The notes: a model not told the origin generated them from the sequence alone. Counted from the stretch's first letter, positions 9,887 through 18,792 are shown. The stretch is 64,000 nt of DNA from Atopobium sp. oral taxon 416 (GCF_018128285.1 NZ_CP072380.1:62001-126000), one strand, 5' to 3'. Numbers and translations are program-made.

Positions 9887-9917
9887 AGTGAGGGTACAGG
9901 CAAGGACAGGAGACGCC

Positions 9918-10283
9918 ATGGACCAACTCAAACAGCACACAACAACGTTTACTATCCATCAGGGCGATGAGGAGCGCTGTGTCAGCATTGGGGAGACACC
10001 TTCCGGCATCGTCGTATCCGAGCGCTCTTGGGGTGCCCTCACCGAGGCCATCCACGACCAGCCGGTGTACAAGCAATCGATTCTGATCAAACCGCTCAGT
10101 ATCGATGCAGCCGCCTATGTGCTGGGGGTTACGAAGGAGCAGATCTGTGAGGCGCTCACGCAGTTCTTTGTCTGTGCGCCCTACCGTATGCTCTGCGATC
10201 TGATGGATTACCTTGACCTCAACGATGTGCCTTTCGATTACTATGCGGTCGATAAAGCCGGCGGCGCGATCCGTCTGGCATAA
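9918..10283 (+). CDS. Hypothetical 121-residue protein, possibly SOS-controlled
   Basis: I do not recognise this protein. It has no signal peptide or membrane segment and reads as a small soluble alpha/beta protein. The start ATG at 9918 follows an ACAGGAG ribosome site; an earlier GTG-like extension is less likely. A perfect GAAC-N4-GTTC palindrome lies 55-68 bases upstream, so DNA-damage control by LexA is a reasonable inference. The gene is monocistronic: serS lies about 200 bases upstream and minus-strand tRNA genes lie downstream. Small SOS proteins of other phyla include division inhibitors and recombination factors, but nothing in this sequence identifies either role. Confidence 0.75.
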   Translation: MDQLKQHTTTFTIHQGDEERCVSIGETPSGIVVSERSWGALTEAIHDQPVYKQSILIKPLSIDAAAYVLGVTKEQICEALTQFFVCAPYRMLCDLMDYLDLNDVPFDYYAVDKAGGAIRLA

Positions 10284-10302
10284 TGGGAAAGGAAGCTGAG
10301 TT

Positions 10303-10330
10303 AATAAAAAGCCCCAACGAATGGGGCTGA
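10303..10330 (-). terminator. Terminator of tRNA-Arg
   Basis: Read on the minus strand, AGCCCCA pairs with TGGGGCT and is followed by a run of five T residues. It lies 8 bases beyond the tRNA-Arg 3' end. Confidence 0.85.
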
Positions 10331-10337
10331 AATACTC

Positions 10338-10414
10338 TGGTGCGCCGTATAGGATTCGAACCTATGACAGACTGATTCGTAGTCAGTTCCTCTATCCAGC
10401 TGAGGTAACGGCGC
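10338..10414 (-). tRNA. tRNA-Arg (anticodon ACG)
   Basis: The acceptor GCGCCGT pairs with ACGGCGC, the anticodon loop is CTACGAA, and CCA is encoded. The T loop reads TTCGAAT. ACG (inosine-modified) normally reads CGU, CGC and CGA codons. Confidence 0.97.
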
Positions 10415-10511
10415 AAAGCAGTAGTTATGATGCTCCTTCTTGAGCTGTGAGTCAAGTAGAGATTTTTAAATGTGAAGATAGGCGCCAGTTAGGTGCCCGA
10501 TTCAAAAGGTA

Positions 10512-10543
10512 AGAAAAGAGCCGCACAGGAATGCGCGGCTCTC
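10512..10543 (-). terminator. Terminator of tRNA-Ser(GCT)
   Basis: On the minus strand AGAGCCGC pairs with GCGGCTCT, followed by TTTTCTT. It lies about 10 bases beyond the tRNA-Ser 3' end. Confidence 0.85.
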
Positions 10544-10552
10544 AGCAGGTTC

Positions 10553-10644
10553 TGGCGGAGAGCTGGGGATTTGAACCCCAGATAGGATTTGAGTCCTATA
10601 CTCGCTTAGCAGGCGAGCACCTTCAGCCACTCGGTCAGCTCTCC
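10553..10644 (-). tRNA. tRNA-Ser (anticodon GCT)
   Basis: A type II tRNA with a long variable arm. The acceptor GGAGAGC pairs with GCTCTCC, the anticodon loop is CTGCTAA, and the discriminator G is followed by encoded CCA. Confidence 0.97.
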
Positions 10645-10693
10645 ATGAGGGTGATTTAGCATCATACCCCACATGGAGGGTGTATCTCAAGGG

Positions 10694-11647
10694 CTATGTG
10701 TAAAGAAACTCGGGATTGACTACAATATCCGCACGATGTTCTCGAATAGCGGCCCACGAGAAGCGTCCGATTAAGTCTTCCACTGAGAGTCTCTCATTCG
10801 GTTGTGCCAGCCCAAAGAGAGATGCGAGCTTTACGATGAGCGGCTCTGGACGGCCGAACTGCTCACGCAGGACGCCCATGTCGAGGTCTCTGTCCCGCTT
10901 GGAGAGCCTTCTGGTGGGGCTTCCCATAAGCAGCGGAACGTGGGCGTAGTGAGGTTGGGGATATCCAAGCAGCCGCTGCAGATAGATCTGGCGGGCACAG
11001 GAACCGAGCAGATCGTGTCCGCGGACCACTTCGGTGACCCCCATCAGCCCGTCATCCACCACCACGGCGAGCTGATAGGCAAAGACCCCGTCGGAGCGCT
11101 TGATCAGAAAGTCTCCGCACTGCGTTGCCAAGACCTCACGCTGCGGTCCGTAGACCTCATCGGTAAAGGTGATCGTCCCTTTTGGATCGTCTGCATCAGG
11201 CACGATCAACCGTGTGGCGGGAGGGCGCGTGGCTGCCTTTTGGGCACGCTGCGCAGGCTTGAGGTGTCGGCAGGTCCCCGGATAGACGTAGGTGCCGTCG
11301 GACATATGGGGCGCGGTTGCGGCATGGAGCTCAGAGCGGGTGCAGAAACAGGGGTAAGTGAGCCCCATGTCGGTCAGTTTGTTGACTGCGTCTTCATAAT
11401 ATTCAGTGCGTTGGCTTTGGAAGTAGGGCCCCTCATCCCAGGTAAGCCCGAGCCAGTCGAGATCCTCCATCAGGAGGTCAGCGACAGGTGGGCGTTGAGC
11501 CCTCGGGTCGAGGTCTTCGATGCGCAGCACGCAGGTCCCGTGCTGCGAGCGTATAGAAAGCCAGGTGAGTAGGGCAGAACATATATTACCGGCATGCATG
11601 CGCCCTGAGGGAGTTGGCGCGAAACGTCCTTTGAGTGGCTCTGTCAC
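10694..11647 (-). CDS. gluQ: Glutamyl-Q tRNA(Asp) synthetase
   Basis: GluQ activates glutamate and attaches it to queuosine in the anticodon of tRNA-Asp. The protein is a shortened GluRS (317 residues) with only the catalytic half. The HIGH-like motif is HAGN (18-21), the KMSKS-like motif is RLSKR (about 247-251), and the zinc ligands of the family appear as PCFC and YPGTC. The anticodon-binding domain of true GluRS is absent. I chose GTG at 11647, which follows a GAGG ribosome site and leads directly into the conserved GRFAPTPSGRMH; a longer ATG frame adds 48 unrelated residues. A tRNA-Asp(GTC), the queuosine-bearing kind, is in this window at 47243. Confidence 0.9.
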   Translation of the reverse strand: MTEPLKGRFAPTPSGRMHAGNICSALLTWLSIRSQHGTCVLRIEDLDPRAQRPPVADLLMEDLDWLGLTWDEGPYFQSQRTEYYEDAVNKLTDMGLTYPCFCTRSELHAATAPHMSDGTYVYPGTCRHLKPAQRAQKAATRPPATRLIVPDADDPKGTITFTDEVYGPQREVLATQCGDFLIKRSDGVFAYQLAVVVDDGLMGVTEVVRGHDLLGSCARQIYLQRLLGYPQPHYAHVPLLMGSPTRRLSKRDRDLDMGVLREQFGRPEPLIVKLASLFGLAQPNERLSVEDLIGRFSWAAIREHRADIVVNPEFLYT

Positions 11648-11779
11648 CGTAAAGCCTCGCCTTTCTTTTTGGAGCAATTCTGTGTGTGCGTGCTGAGACT
11701 GTGTGAAAAACATTCTAGACTTGTAAGAACTTTCGGAGTTGTAAGCTCTATGCGAGTCAAACCATAGAGGAGTTATCGA

Positions 11780-12472
11780 ATGCCTGAACATACCTCACAC
11801 AATACCAACGTCAGAAGTACCGCGGCGATCCCAAAGGATTTCCATATGGGGAAACCGGTGCTCGTGTGTCGCTGGCGCCTGTACCATCAGGCGCTTCCGC
11901 TGCTCAATCGGCATATGCGGGCACTTGGGAGCAGGCGTCTGGGAGGGGTGCCGCTCCCGGGGGCGCTGCTGCAGTGGGCAAAACAGCACATTGAGTGGAC
12001 CCTTGAGGACGGCTCGTACGACAATCCTGAGGGTGTATTGATGATCGTCGTCGACGATAGGGAACAGGCGGCGATGTCAGTTGGCCCCTACAAGCCGCTC
12101 GACAACACCGGGGCGCGTGAGCTCGCAATCCGCGCGCTCAAGTCCCGCATGGAGTTTGAAGAGACGAGGATCGCGCCTGAGACCATCTGGGTCGTGCAGC
12201 GGGACGGGACCCTCCTTATGGGGGCGGAACCTGATGAGCGTCCCTCCGGTGTCGCTTCGCTGATTGAAGACTTGGCCAAGACGCTAGGGATGACCGTGCT
12301 TAGGGTCCATGAGCTGGCATCTCAGTACCTGGAGGGAAGTATTGAGGCACAGGAGGTATTTTTGGTCTCCGACGAGTACGGCGTGGTGCCGGCCCGCGAT
12401 GCCGCTGGAGTGACTGCGACAAAATTTCGCGCTGGATACGCTAAGCTTTTAAAGAAGACCAACAGAAAGTAA
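11780..12472 (+). CDS. Hypothetical protein, weakly like class IV aminotransferases
   Basis: This 230-residue soluble protein starts at ATG 11780 after an AGAGGAG ribosome site. Its C-terminal part (about 195-225: EVFLVSDEYGVVPARDAAG, then TKFRAGY) has the look of the class IV PLP-dependent fold, where a similar stretch binds cofactor phosphate. I cannot place the catalytic lysine with confidence, so no activity is assigned. It heads a tight block of four plus-strand genes, 4 bases ahead of the first GntR regulator, and is divergent from gluQ. The shared promoter region is 11648-11779. Confidence 0.75.
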   Translation: MPEHTSHNTNVRSTAAIPKDFHMGKPVLVCRWRLYHQALPLLNRHMRALGSRRLGGVPLPGALLQWAKQHIEWTLEDGSYDNPEGVLMIVVDDREQAAMSVGPYKPLDNTGARELAIRALKSRMEFEETRIAPETIWVVQRDGTLLMGAEPDERPSGVASLIEDLAKTLGMTVLRVHELASQYLEGSIEAQEVFLVSDEYGVVPARDAAGVTATKFRAGYAKLLKKTNRK

Positions 12473-12476
12473 TACT

Positions 12477-13241
12477 ATGGATACACAGAATATCACTCCC
12501 TCAGATATGGCATATGAGAATATCCTTGCGTATCTTGCACAGCACCACCTCAAGGAAGGCGATAAGCTGCCTGCCGAACGAGATCTCTGTGGAGCTTGGG
12601 GTATCTCCAGAACGGCCCTGAGGGCGGCCCTCAAAAATCTGATCAGCCTGCACGTGTTGGAGAGCCGTGGAGGATCGGGGACCTATGTCGCGATGAGGCG
12701 CCCACAGTCAAATTGCCGGGGCTACAACGGCTTTTCCGACACGGTGCGTGCGGCTGACAAAGTGCCGAGTTCCCAGGTGATCTACGCCCGTGAGGAAGTG
12801 GCGGACGAGCATGTAGCGCGCAAACTCAAGCTTAAGGTCGCCGACCCTATCTTCGAGCTGAGACGTTTGAGGAAGATCGACAACAAGCCCTGCATGATCG
12901 AGACGGTGTACCTCAACACCGCAGTCTGCCCCGGCATCTCGGAGTATGACTTCACGGATGTGTCCCTTGTCGACACGTTGCGCGAACACTACCATGTGGA
13001 TCTGCCCCATGGGGAAGTAAAGCTCTCTATCACGCGGGCCGATGCTCAAGAGGCAACATATCTGCAGATTGTGGAAGGGACCCCCGTCTATTTCCAGACC
13101 GGCGTATCCAAGCAGGAAGACTTGAGGTGTGTTGAATACTTCAAGGCGGTCATTCGGCCGGATATGTATAGCTTCTATGCGCGTCAATCGGGCCTTGCCC
13201 GAGGAAAACGAATACCGGAGCGGGTGATCGGCAATGGCTGA
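12477..13241 (+). CDS. GntR-family (HutC/UTRA) transcriptional regulator 1
   Basis: The 254-residue protein has an N-terminal GntR winged helix (about 10-70, with EGDKLPAERDL, GISRTALRAALKNL and GGSGTYV). A UTRA ligand-binding domain follows (about 95-245). UTRA domains bind small effectors such as sugars, amino acids or nucleotides. The gene lies 4 bases after the preceding hypothetical gene and overlaps the second GntR gene by 8 bases. No transporter or catabolic operon is adjacent, so the target and ligand are unknown. Confidence 0.93.
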   Translation: MDTQNITPSDMAYENILAYLAQHHLKEGDKLPAERDLCGAWGISRTALRAALKNLISLHVLESRGGSGTYVAMRRPQSNCRGYNGFSDTVRAADKVPSSQVIYAREEVADEHVARKLKLKVADPIFELRRLRKIDNKPCMIETVYLNTAVCPGISEYDFTDVSLVDTLREHYHVDLPHGEVKLSITRADAQEATYLQIVEGTPVYFQTGVSKQEDLRCVEYFKAVIRPDMYSFYARQSGLARGKRIPERVIGNG

Positions 13242-13953
13242 TACAGATACCCACATGCCACGTTACCAGCAGCTGCGGGAAGCTATTCGCACTAAAATCG
13301 AGGATGAGGACTATCCCGTAGGGACTATGCTGCCCTCTGAGCATGAGTTGGCGCAGGAGTTTGGTACTACATGCCAGACCGTACGCAATGCCTATGCCGC
13401 GCTCGAAGACGAAGGGCTTGTGAGACGGGCCCAAGGCAAAGGGGTCTTTGTCGATGCGGATCAGCTCGGCACCTTGGATGTCGGTGACGGGAGGAGCTTC
13501 CGCCAAAGTACGATCGCCGAAGGTGCGCAGCCGAGCGTCAGGATCCTCTCACATGAGAAGCGGGAGGCAGGACCCTGGTATGCTCGGCTCTTCTCGATCG
13601 ATGTCCATGATCCGCTCTACGTGATCCGAAGGGTGAATAGCGTCAACAAGACGCCGCTCTCCTATGAGCGCACGGTCGTGCCGCTCATGCGGTTTCCCCG
13701 TCTCGAGGGGATCAATATCTCCGTCTTCTCACTCTATGAGGTGTTTGGGTTCTACGGGAAAGTGGTCGATGCAACAGCTGAGCACTTGGAGATCGTGGAG
13801 CTCGATGCAAAGGAAGCCCGGCTCTTAGGTATGGAAGCGGGAAGACCGGCGATGGCATACAACTGCCTGAGCTATGACCAGGACGGCTTGGTGATCGAAC
13901 AGACCCGTACCCTCAGGAGAGGCGATCTGGGTTTCTATACGGTGCACTATTGA
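13234..13953 (+). CDS. GntR-family (HutC/UTRA) transcriptional regulator 2
   Basis: This 239-residue protein is a second GntR/UTRA regulator, clearly diverged from the first. Its winged helix (about 8-75) carries PVGTMLPSEHELAQEFG, TVRNAYAALEDEGLVRR and GKGVFVD. The UTRA part follows at about 95-235. It overlaps the first regulator by 8 bases and is followed 4 bases later by a small conserved-looking gene. Two overlapping paralogues could form a heteromeric regulator or respond to related effectors; that is inference. Confidence 0.93.
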   Translation: MADTDTHMPRYQQLREAIRTKIEDEDYPVGTMLPSEHELAQEFGTTCQTVRNAYAALEDEGLVRRAQGKGVFVDADQLGTLDVGDGRSFRQSTIAEGAQPSVRILSHEKREAGPWYARLFSIDVHDPLYVIRRVNSVNKTPLSYERTVVPLMRFPRLEGINISVFSLYEVFGFYGKVVDATAEHLEIVELDAKEARLLGMEAGRPAMAYNCLSYDQDGLVIEQTRTLRRGDLGFYTVHY

Positions 13954-13957
13954 GGCT

Positions 13958-14407
13958 ATGAGGTTCGTGATGGAGAGAAAAGAAGGGGTGTCGCCAGAGC
14001 TCGATGCGCTCTCCTGTAACCTGATGGGACAGGTGTTTGACCTGCTCGCGGATGGCAAGGAAGTGCCGGTACTGCTCGCGGTGCAGGACCCTCAAGGCCA
14101 TATGGTCTCCTATCAGTTCTCCGATGATGGAATTGAAGCGTGCATCGAAGGGGCGCACACCTGCGTGCAGAATCTGAAGAGATCTAAAGGAGACAAAAGA
14201 GCTGGCATCGGGGTACCCCAGCGTTACGCGCTTGTCTATGAGGGCGCGGTGGCGGATGACAAAGGTGCCTATCAGGATGCGATTTTGCTCGAATTTGGTG
14301 AAGTCGGCTACCACACGTACTCTGCGTACTCGCTCTATAAGGGCCGAGGGGATGCGTTCCAGTGGACCGATCCGGCCCCTGCAGGCGAACTCGACGACCT
14401 CCTGTAG
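13958..14407 (+). CDS. Hypothetical 149-residue protein in the twin-GntR block
   Basis: I do not recognise this protein. It is soluble, with no signal or membrane segment. The central part (GVPQRYALVYEGAVADDKG, then AILLEFGEVG and TYSAYSLYKG) suggests a beta-rich fold. It starts 4 bases after the second GntR gene, with an alternative in-frame ATG four codons later that follows a better-placed purine-rich stretch. It ends the four-gene block; typA begins 165 bases downstream. Confidence 0.72.
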   Translation: MRFVMERKEGVSPELDALSCNLMGQVFDLLADGKEVPVLLAVQDPQGHMVSYQFSDDGIEACIEGAHTCVQNLKRSKGDKRAGIGVPQRYALVYEGAVADDKGAYQDAILLEFGEVGYHTYSAYSLYKGRGDAFQWTDPAPAGELDDLL

Positions 14408-14572
14408 CTGCACTAACTCTTCTAAGACCGAAAATTCAATGGAAGAGTCCACTTTCTACACACACAGCGTTTTTTCTTCCACTATATTTGCAGGTGTGGA
14501 TAGATAGACGGGGACATATTTTTGACTGCTGTATAACGAATGAGCTATCTGCAGTAAATATGGAAGGGATAT

Positions 14573-16411
14573 ATGCTTCAAAAGCAAATCAGAAATATTG
14601 CTATCATTGCGCATGTCGACCACGGTAAGACAACGCTCGTTGACAAACTCCTGAAGGCCACCGATGCCTTCAGAGCGAACCAAGAAGTTCAGGACCGTGT
14701 CCTTGATTCCAACGCTCAGGAGCGTGAGCGTGGCATCACGATCCTTTCAAAGAATATCTCGATCGAGTATAAAGGCATCAAGATCAATGTGATCGATACA
14801 CCTGGCCACGCTGACTTCGGTGGCGAGGTTGAGCGTGTCCTCAAGATGGCTGACGGCGCGCTGCTCTTGGTCGATGCCGCTGAGGGTCCGATGCCGCAGA
14901 CTCGCTTTGTCCTGCGCCGCGCAATCGATGCGAGCCTCGCTATCATGCTCGTTATCAACAAGATCGACCGTGAGGGCGCCAACCCTGAGAAGGCGATGGA
15001 TGACTCGATCGACCTGATGATGGATCTGGGCGCCTCCGACGAGCAGATCGAGTTCACGATGGACCACGTGATCTACGCTTCCGCGGTCAACGGCTATGCT
15101 CGCCTGAAGCCGGACGACGGCAACATGGACATGTACCCGATGCTCGATATGATCGTTAACGATATGCCCGCCCCCGATGTGGATCCTGACGGCCCGCTTG
15201 CGATGCAGGTTGTCACGATCGACCACTCAGACTATGTGGGTAGAATCGGCGTCGGCCGTGTGTACTCCGGTACCATCCACCAAAACGATAGGATCCTCGT
15301 CGTGAAAAACGACGGTTCCCGCACTACTGCCCAGGTGAAGCAGCTCTTTACCTTTGACTATCTGGGCCGCAAGGAGTGCGACGAGGTCGTCGCCGGCGAT
15401 ATCGGTGCAGTCGTCGGTGTCGACAGAACCGATATCGGTGATGTCTACACTGATCCGGACAAGCCGGTTGAGCTGCCCCCGATCGAGATCGGTCCGCCGA
15501 CCCTGTCCGTAATCTTTGAGCCTTCTACTTCACCTCTGGTGGGGCAGGACGGTGATATCGTTGGTGGCCGTCAGCTCAAACAGCGTTTGATGCAGGAGCG
15601 TGAGAACAATGTCACGATGCGTATCGAGGAGCTCCCTGACAAGACCGGCGTTGAGGTTGCCGGCCGCGGCATCCTGCACCTGTCAGTCCTGATGGAGGAC
15701 ATGCGCCGTGAAGGCTACGAGTTCCAGGTCGGCCGTCCGCGCGTGCTCTACAAGAAAGATAAGGACAACAACCGTCTCGAGCCGATCGAGCAGGCCGTAG
15801 TCGAGTGCCTGGGCGAGTACTCCGGCAAAGTGATCGAGCTCTTCGGTAACGTGGGCGGCAACATGATGCAGATGGAGCAGGGCAAGACTATGTGCCACCT
15901 GGAGTTCGAGATCCCGACCCGTGGCATCATGGGTCTCAAGAACCGCATCCTGAATGTGACACATGGTGAAGGTGTCTTCTATCACACCTTCCTGAAGTAT
16001 GGCCCCTATGAGGGAGAGATCGGTGGCCGCACCAACGGCGCGATGATCTCCATGTCTACGGAGAAGGCTGTCGCCTATGCACTGGGTACCCTTCAGGATC
16101 GTGGCACCCTGTTCATTGAGCCGGGTACGCAGTGCTATGAGGGTATGATCGTGGGTGAGCGTTCGCGGCCAGGTGATATGGTCGTCAATGTGGCCCGCAC
16201 GAAGAACCTGGGCAACCAGCGTTCCTCCACGGCGGATATTGCGGTGCAGCTGACGCCGCCGCGTACCTTCACGCTCGAGGAGGCCCTCCAGTACATTATG
16301 GATGACGAACTTGTCGAGGTGACGCCGAAGCATGTCCGCATGCGCAAGCGTATCCTGAATGAGATCGAGCGCAGAAAGTGGCGCGTCCGCCATGGACTGG
16401 TCAACAAATAG
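14573..16411 (+). CDS. typA: TypA/BipA ribosome-associated GTPase
   Basis: The protein is a translational GTPase of 612 residues, the normal BipA length. The P-loop AHVDHGKTT is at about 13-21, the switch I region ends in ERGITI, the G3 motif is DTPGHADFGGEV and the G4 motif is NKIDR. EF-G-like domains and the BipA-specific C-terminal domain follow, including GGRTNGAMIS. BipA acts in 50S assembly and stress adaptation. The ribosome site is GGAAGGGAT ahead of ATG 14573. A terminator follows immediately, so it appears to be monocistronic. Confidence 0.98.
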   Translation: MLQKQIRNIAIIAHVDHGKTTLVDKLLKATDAFRANQEVQDRVLDSNAQERERGITILSKNISIEYKGIKINVIDTPGHADFGGEVERVLKMADGALLLVDAAEGPMPQTRFVLRRAIDASLAIMLVINKIDREGANPEKAMDDSIDLMMDLGASDEQIEFTMDHVIYASAVNGYARLKPDDGNMDMYPMLDMIVNDMPAPDVDPDGPLAMQVVTIDHSDYVGRIGVGRVYSGTIHQNDRILVVKNDGSRTTAQVKQLFTFDYLGRKECDEVVAGDIGAVVGVDRTDIGDVYTDPDKPVELPPIEIGPPTLSVIFEPSTSPLVGQDGDIVGGRQLKQRLMQERENNVTMRIEELPDKTGVEVAGRGILHLSVLMEDMRREGYEFQVGRPRVLYKKDKDNNRLEPIEQAVVECLGEYSGKVIELFGNVGGNMMQMEQGKTMCHLEFEIPTRGIMGLKNRILNVTHGEGVFYHTFLKYGPYEGEIGGRTNGAMISMSTEKAVAYALGTLQDRGTLFIEPGTQCYEGMIVGERSRPGDMVVNVARTKNLGNQRSSTADIAVQLTPPRTFTLEEALQYIMDDELVEVTPKHVRMRKRILNEIERRKWRVRHGLVNK

Positions 16412-16425
16412 TTGTGTGTCTCTCG

Positions 16426-16455
16426 TGCCTGCTTCGAAAGGAGCAGGCATTTTTA
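16426..16455 (+). terminator. Terminator of typA
   Basis: TGCCTGCT at 16426-16433 pairs with AGCAGGCA at 16442-16449 and is followed by five T residues. It overlaps the stop codon of the convergent TRIC-like gene. Confidence 0.9.
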
Positions 16456-17226
16456 GCGCCGGTGATGCTGATCGATGCGCTTGGCACGCCTGAGTGCCCG
16501 CACTTTTCTCATTCTCCGTTCAGCTCTCGAGACTGAGCTTTCCGCTCGGTGGACCTGCGAGCGTACGCGGGGAGTCAGGTCAACATTGGTCGGGGACATG
16601 ATGTGGTAGCGCATGGAGGTGTGGCGAAGTCCCACCGTCACCAGGGTGCAGACGAGTGCACACACAATCTTGTTGAAGCCGATCGCGACGCAGAAGAGAT
16701 AGGAGAGGGAGCCTGCCACGGCGCACAGGGCGTAGAGGTTGGATTTCCTAAAGATCCTGGGGATGTCACCCAAAAAGACATCCCTGAGCATGCCGCCGCC
16801 CACGGCGGTGAGCGTACCCATCAAGACTACGGCCCATGGATTCAATCCCCAGACAACTGCTTTATCGGTGCCTGAGATCGCAAAGAGGCTCACCGAGAGG
16901 ATATCGGACCATTCCAACGCAGCAGGATTTGAGAAGAACGGCGTCGGAAAGAAGAAGGTAACAAGGGCGATGATCACGGTTCCGGGGATCGCGTAGTGGG
17001 AATCCAGCATGTAGACGCCGCCGCGCTGCATAACCATATCGCGCAGGAGCCCGCCGCCGAGCCCGCAGAGTATGGAGAGTGCGATAAATCCGACGAGATC
17101 GAGGTTCCGTTTCTTTGCCACAATGCAGCCGGTTAAGGCGCCGACCACAACGGAGGTCAGATCCAGCCAGGGAGGAATCGGGATTGCCGCGCCGCGTGAG
17201 GCGCCGGTAAAGAGAAAATCAAGCAT
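16453..17226 (-). CDS. TRIC/UPF0126-family cation channel-like membrane protein
   Basis: This 257-residue membrane protein has about seven hydrophobic segments in the paired repeat pattern of bacterial TRIC channels (formerly UPF0126, YicG-like). Both repeats carry the diagnostic glycine-rich motif: GLGGGLLRDM at about 60-69 and VGGGMLRDVFLG at about 145-156. Family members are trimeric potassium-permeable channels. The last 45 residues are strongly basic and rich in Arg, and likely cytoplasmic. It converges on typA. Confidence 0.9.
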   Translation of the reverse strand: MLDFLFTGASRGAAIPIPPWLDLTSVVVGALTGCIVAKKRNLDLVGFIALSILCGLGGGLLRDMVMQRGGVYMLDSHYAIPGTVIIALVTFFFPTPFFSNPAALEWSDILSVSLFAISGTDKAVVWGLNPWAVVLMGTLTAVGGGMLRDVFLGDIPRIFRKSNLYALCAVAGSLSYLFCVAIGFNKIVCALVCTLVTVGLRHTSMRYHIMSPTNVDLTPRVRSQVHRAESSVSRAERRMRKVRALRRAKRIDQHHRR

Positions 17227-17345
17227 CGAAGCGACCGTTCAGCGACGATTCAGCAGAGTTCCGTGTGAGTGTAGCATCTCATGAAGAAAAAAATAATGGT
17301 GGTAAATACGGTGCAAGTATTGTACACTTTCCTATGCGGTTTTAG

Positions 17346-17436
17346 GGAGAGTTGTCCGAGTGGCCGAAGGAGCACGATTGGAAATCGTGTATACGTCTAA
17401 AGCGTATCCTGGGTTCAAATCCCAGACTCTCCGCCA
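17346..17436 (+). tRNA. tRNA-Ser (anticodon GGA)
   Basis: A type II tRNA. GGAGAGT pairs with ACTCTCC, the anticodon loop is TTGGAAA, and the discriminator G is followed by encoded CCA. Confidence 0.97.
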
Positions 17437-17446
17437 GCCAATGTCT

Positions 17447-17477
17447 GTGGCGTCCCGCTGGGGGCGCCACGTTTTGT
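17447..17477 (+). terminator. Possible terminator between two tRNA-Ser genes
   Basis: GTGGCG and CGCCAC form a 6-base stem followed by GTTTTGT. It may be only a weak or processing hairpin, because the next tRNA begins a few bases later. Confidence 0.5.
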
Positions 17478-17481
17478 AAAT

Positions 17482-17572
17482 GGAGAGGTGGCAGAGTGGC
17501 CGAATGCGGCGGTCTCGAAAACCGTTTACCTCTATTTGAGGTACGTGAGTTCGAATCTCACCCTCTCCGCCA
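17482..17572 (+). tRNA. tRNA-Ser (anticodon CGA)
   Basis: A type II tRNA. GGAGAGG pairs with CCTCTCC, the anticodon loop is CTCGAAA, and CCA is encoded at 17570-17572. Confidence 0.97.
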
Positions 17573-17763
17573 TTTTTATTTGAGGCCACACCATTGATAC
17601 ATTGATATATACCTCACCCTCCAGGTTCTTTTGATCTTTCGGTATATGCCGTGCGATATGTAATTTACATAGTGACGTCGCCTTTGTGCAGTGGTGCGGG
17701 TAATAAGATGAGGTATAGATAACTGACGAAGCTATAGAGCCAACCATATTGAGCGAGGAAGCT

Positions 17764-18792
17764 ATGGCCTATACAAGAGATCGCTACATCACGCGCTCGT
17801 GGGAGATGCTTTCCCATGACAAAGGATGGTATAAACCGCTGCTAGTAATTCCACTTGCTCTGGTGGTGCCGGTGGTGGGCTACCTGGGGGTTCAGGGGTA
17901 CCGGTTTGAGTGGGCCCGGCTCACCGCTTGGGGCCTTGATACCTATCCCAAGCAGGAACGTGTGTCTTGCGGCAAATGCATCCGGAGCGGCTGGCGCGTC
18001 TTTGTCGCTGGATTAGGGTATTTTCTGGTCGCGCTGCTGATCGGCATGTTTATCTTCCCGGACAATCCCAAAACGACGCCCGGGCTCTTCGAGCTTGCCC
18101 TGGCGGCGATTTGGGTGACCATCGAATGCGTCGCTTGCCTGCGTGCGGTGATCTACCAGCGGTTCTCCGCCGGCTACCAGATCAACCGGGTCTGGGACAT
18201 GCTGAAGCATGACTTCGGCAACCTTCTCGTTATCGCCGGCTTCTATTTTCTGGGGCACGTGATGGCGATGGGAGTTGGAACGCTCCTTGCCCTGAGCATT
18301 GCGGCTTCAAACCTTTCCAGCATCGGTTATGCACTCATGGGGCTGATGAGCGGCACCTATCCCGGTGCAATCCTGCGCATGCTTCTATCCGTCACCTCGC
18401 TGGCCCCGGGCTTGATCCTTGCCGCCTACGCGTATGGGCTGCTCGACAATGTGATCCGCATGGTGAGTATCAATGCCGTAGGGCTCTGGATGCGGCAGTT
18501 TGAGGTCGCCAACTGGAAGGGTTCAGGCGATCCGCTTCCGACCGCGGCAGCCGATAAGAAGCAGGCTGAGGCAGCACCTCGCAATCCGCAGGCAGAAAAC
18601 CAAGAGTTGCCTCAGGAAGAAACCCCTGCAAACCCTGTTGGGGAAGCGGTCCCTGTAAATCTGGCTGAAACTCCTCAGCAGGCACCGGATGTACGTCCCC
18701 AACAGACGGCTGAGGCAGGCGATAAGGAAACACAGACTGCGACCCTCCCGATGCCACGGCCCCCTGAGGACACAGATCATCCGCAGAAATAG
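17764..18792 (+). CDS. DUF4013-like polytopic membrane protein
   Basis: The 342-residue protein has about six hydrophobic segments between residues 25 and 240. Glycine-rich turns and an N-terminal domain beginning RDRYITRSWEMLSHDKGWYKP resemble DUF4013 membrane proteins. Residues about 255-342 form a hydrophilic tail rich in Ala, Gln, Glu and Pro, probably disordered. I chose the ATG at 17764, which follows a CGAGGA ribosome site; a TTG five codons earlier is possible. Function is unknown, and it is followed by a 255-base gap before rpsF. Confidence 0.75.
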   Translation: MAYTRDRYITRSWEMLSHDKGWYKPLLVIPLALVVPVVGYLGVQGYRFEWARLTAWGLDTYPKQERVSCGKCIRSGWRVFVAGLGYFLVALLIGMFIFPDNPKTTPGLFELALAAIWVTIECVACLRAVIYQRFSAGYQINRVWDMLKHDFGNLLVIAGFYFLGHVMAMGVGTLLALSIAASNLSSIGYALMGLMSGTYPGAILRMLLSVTSLAPGLILAAYAYGLLDNVIRMVSINAVGLWMRQFEVANWKGSGDPLPTAAADKKQAEAAPRNPQAENQELPQEETPANPVGEAVPVNLAETPQQAPDVRPQQTAEAGDKETQTATLPMPRPPEDTDHPQK

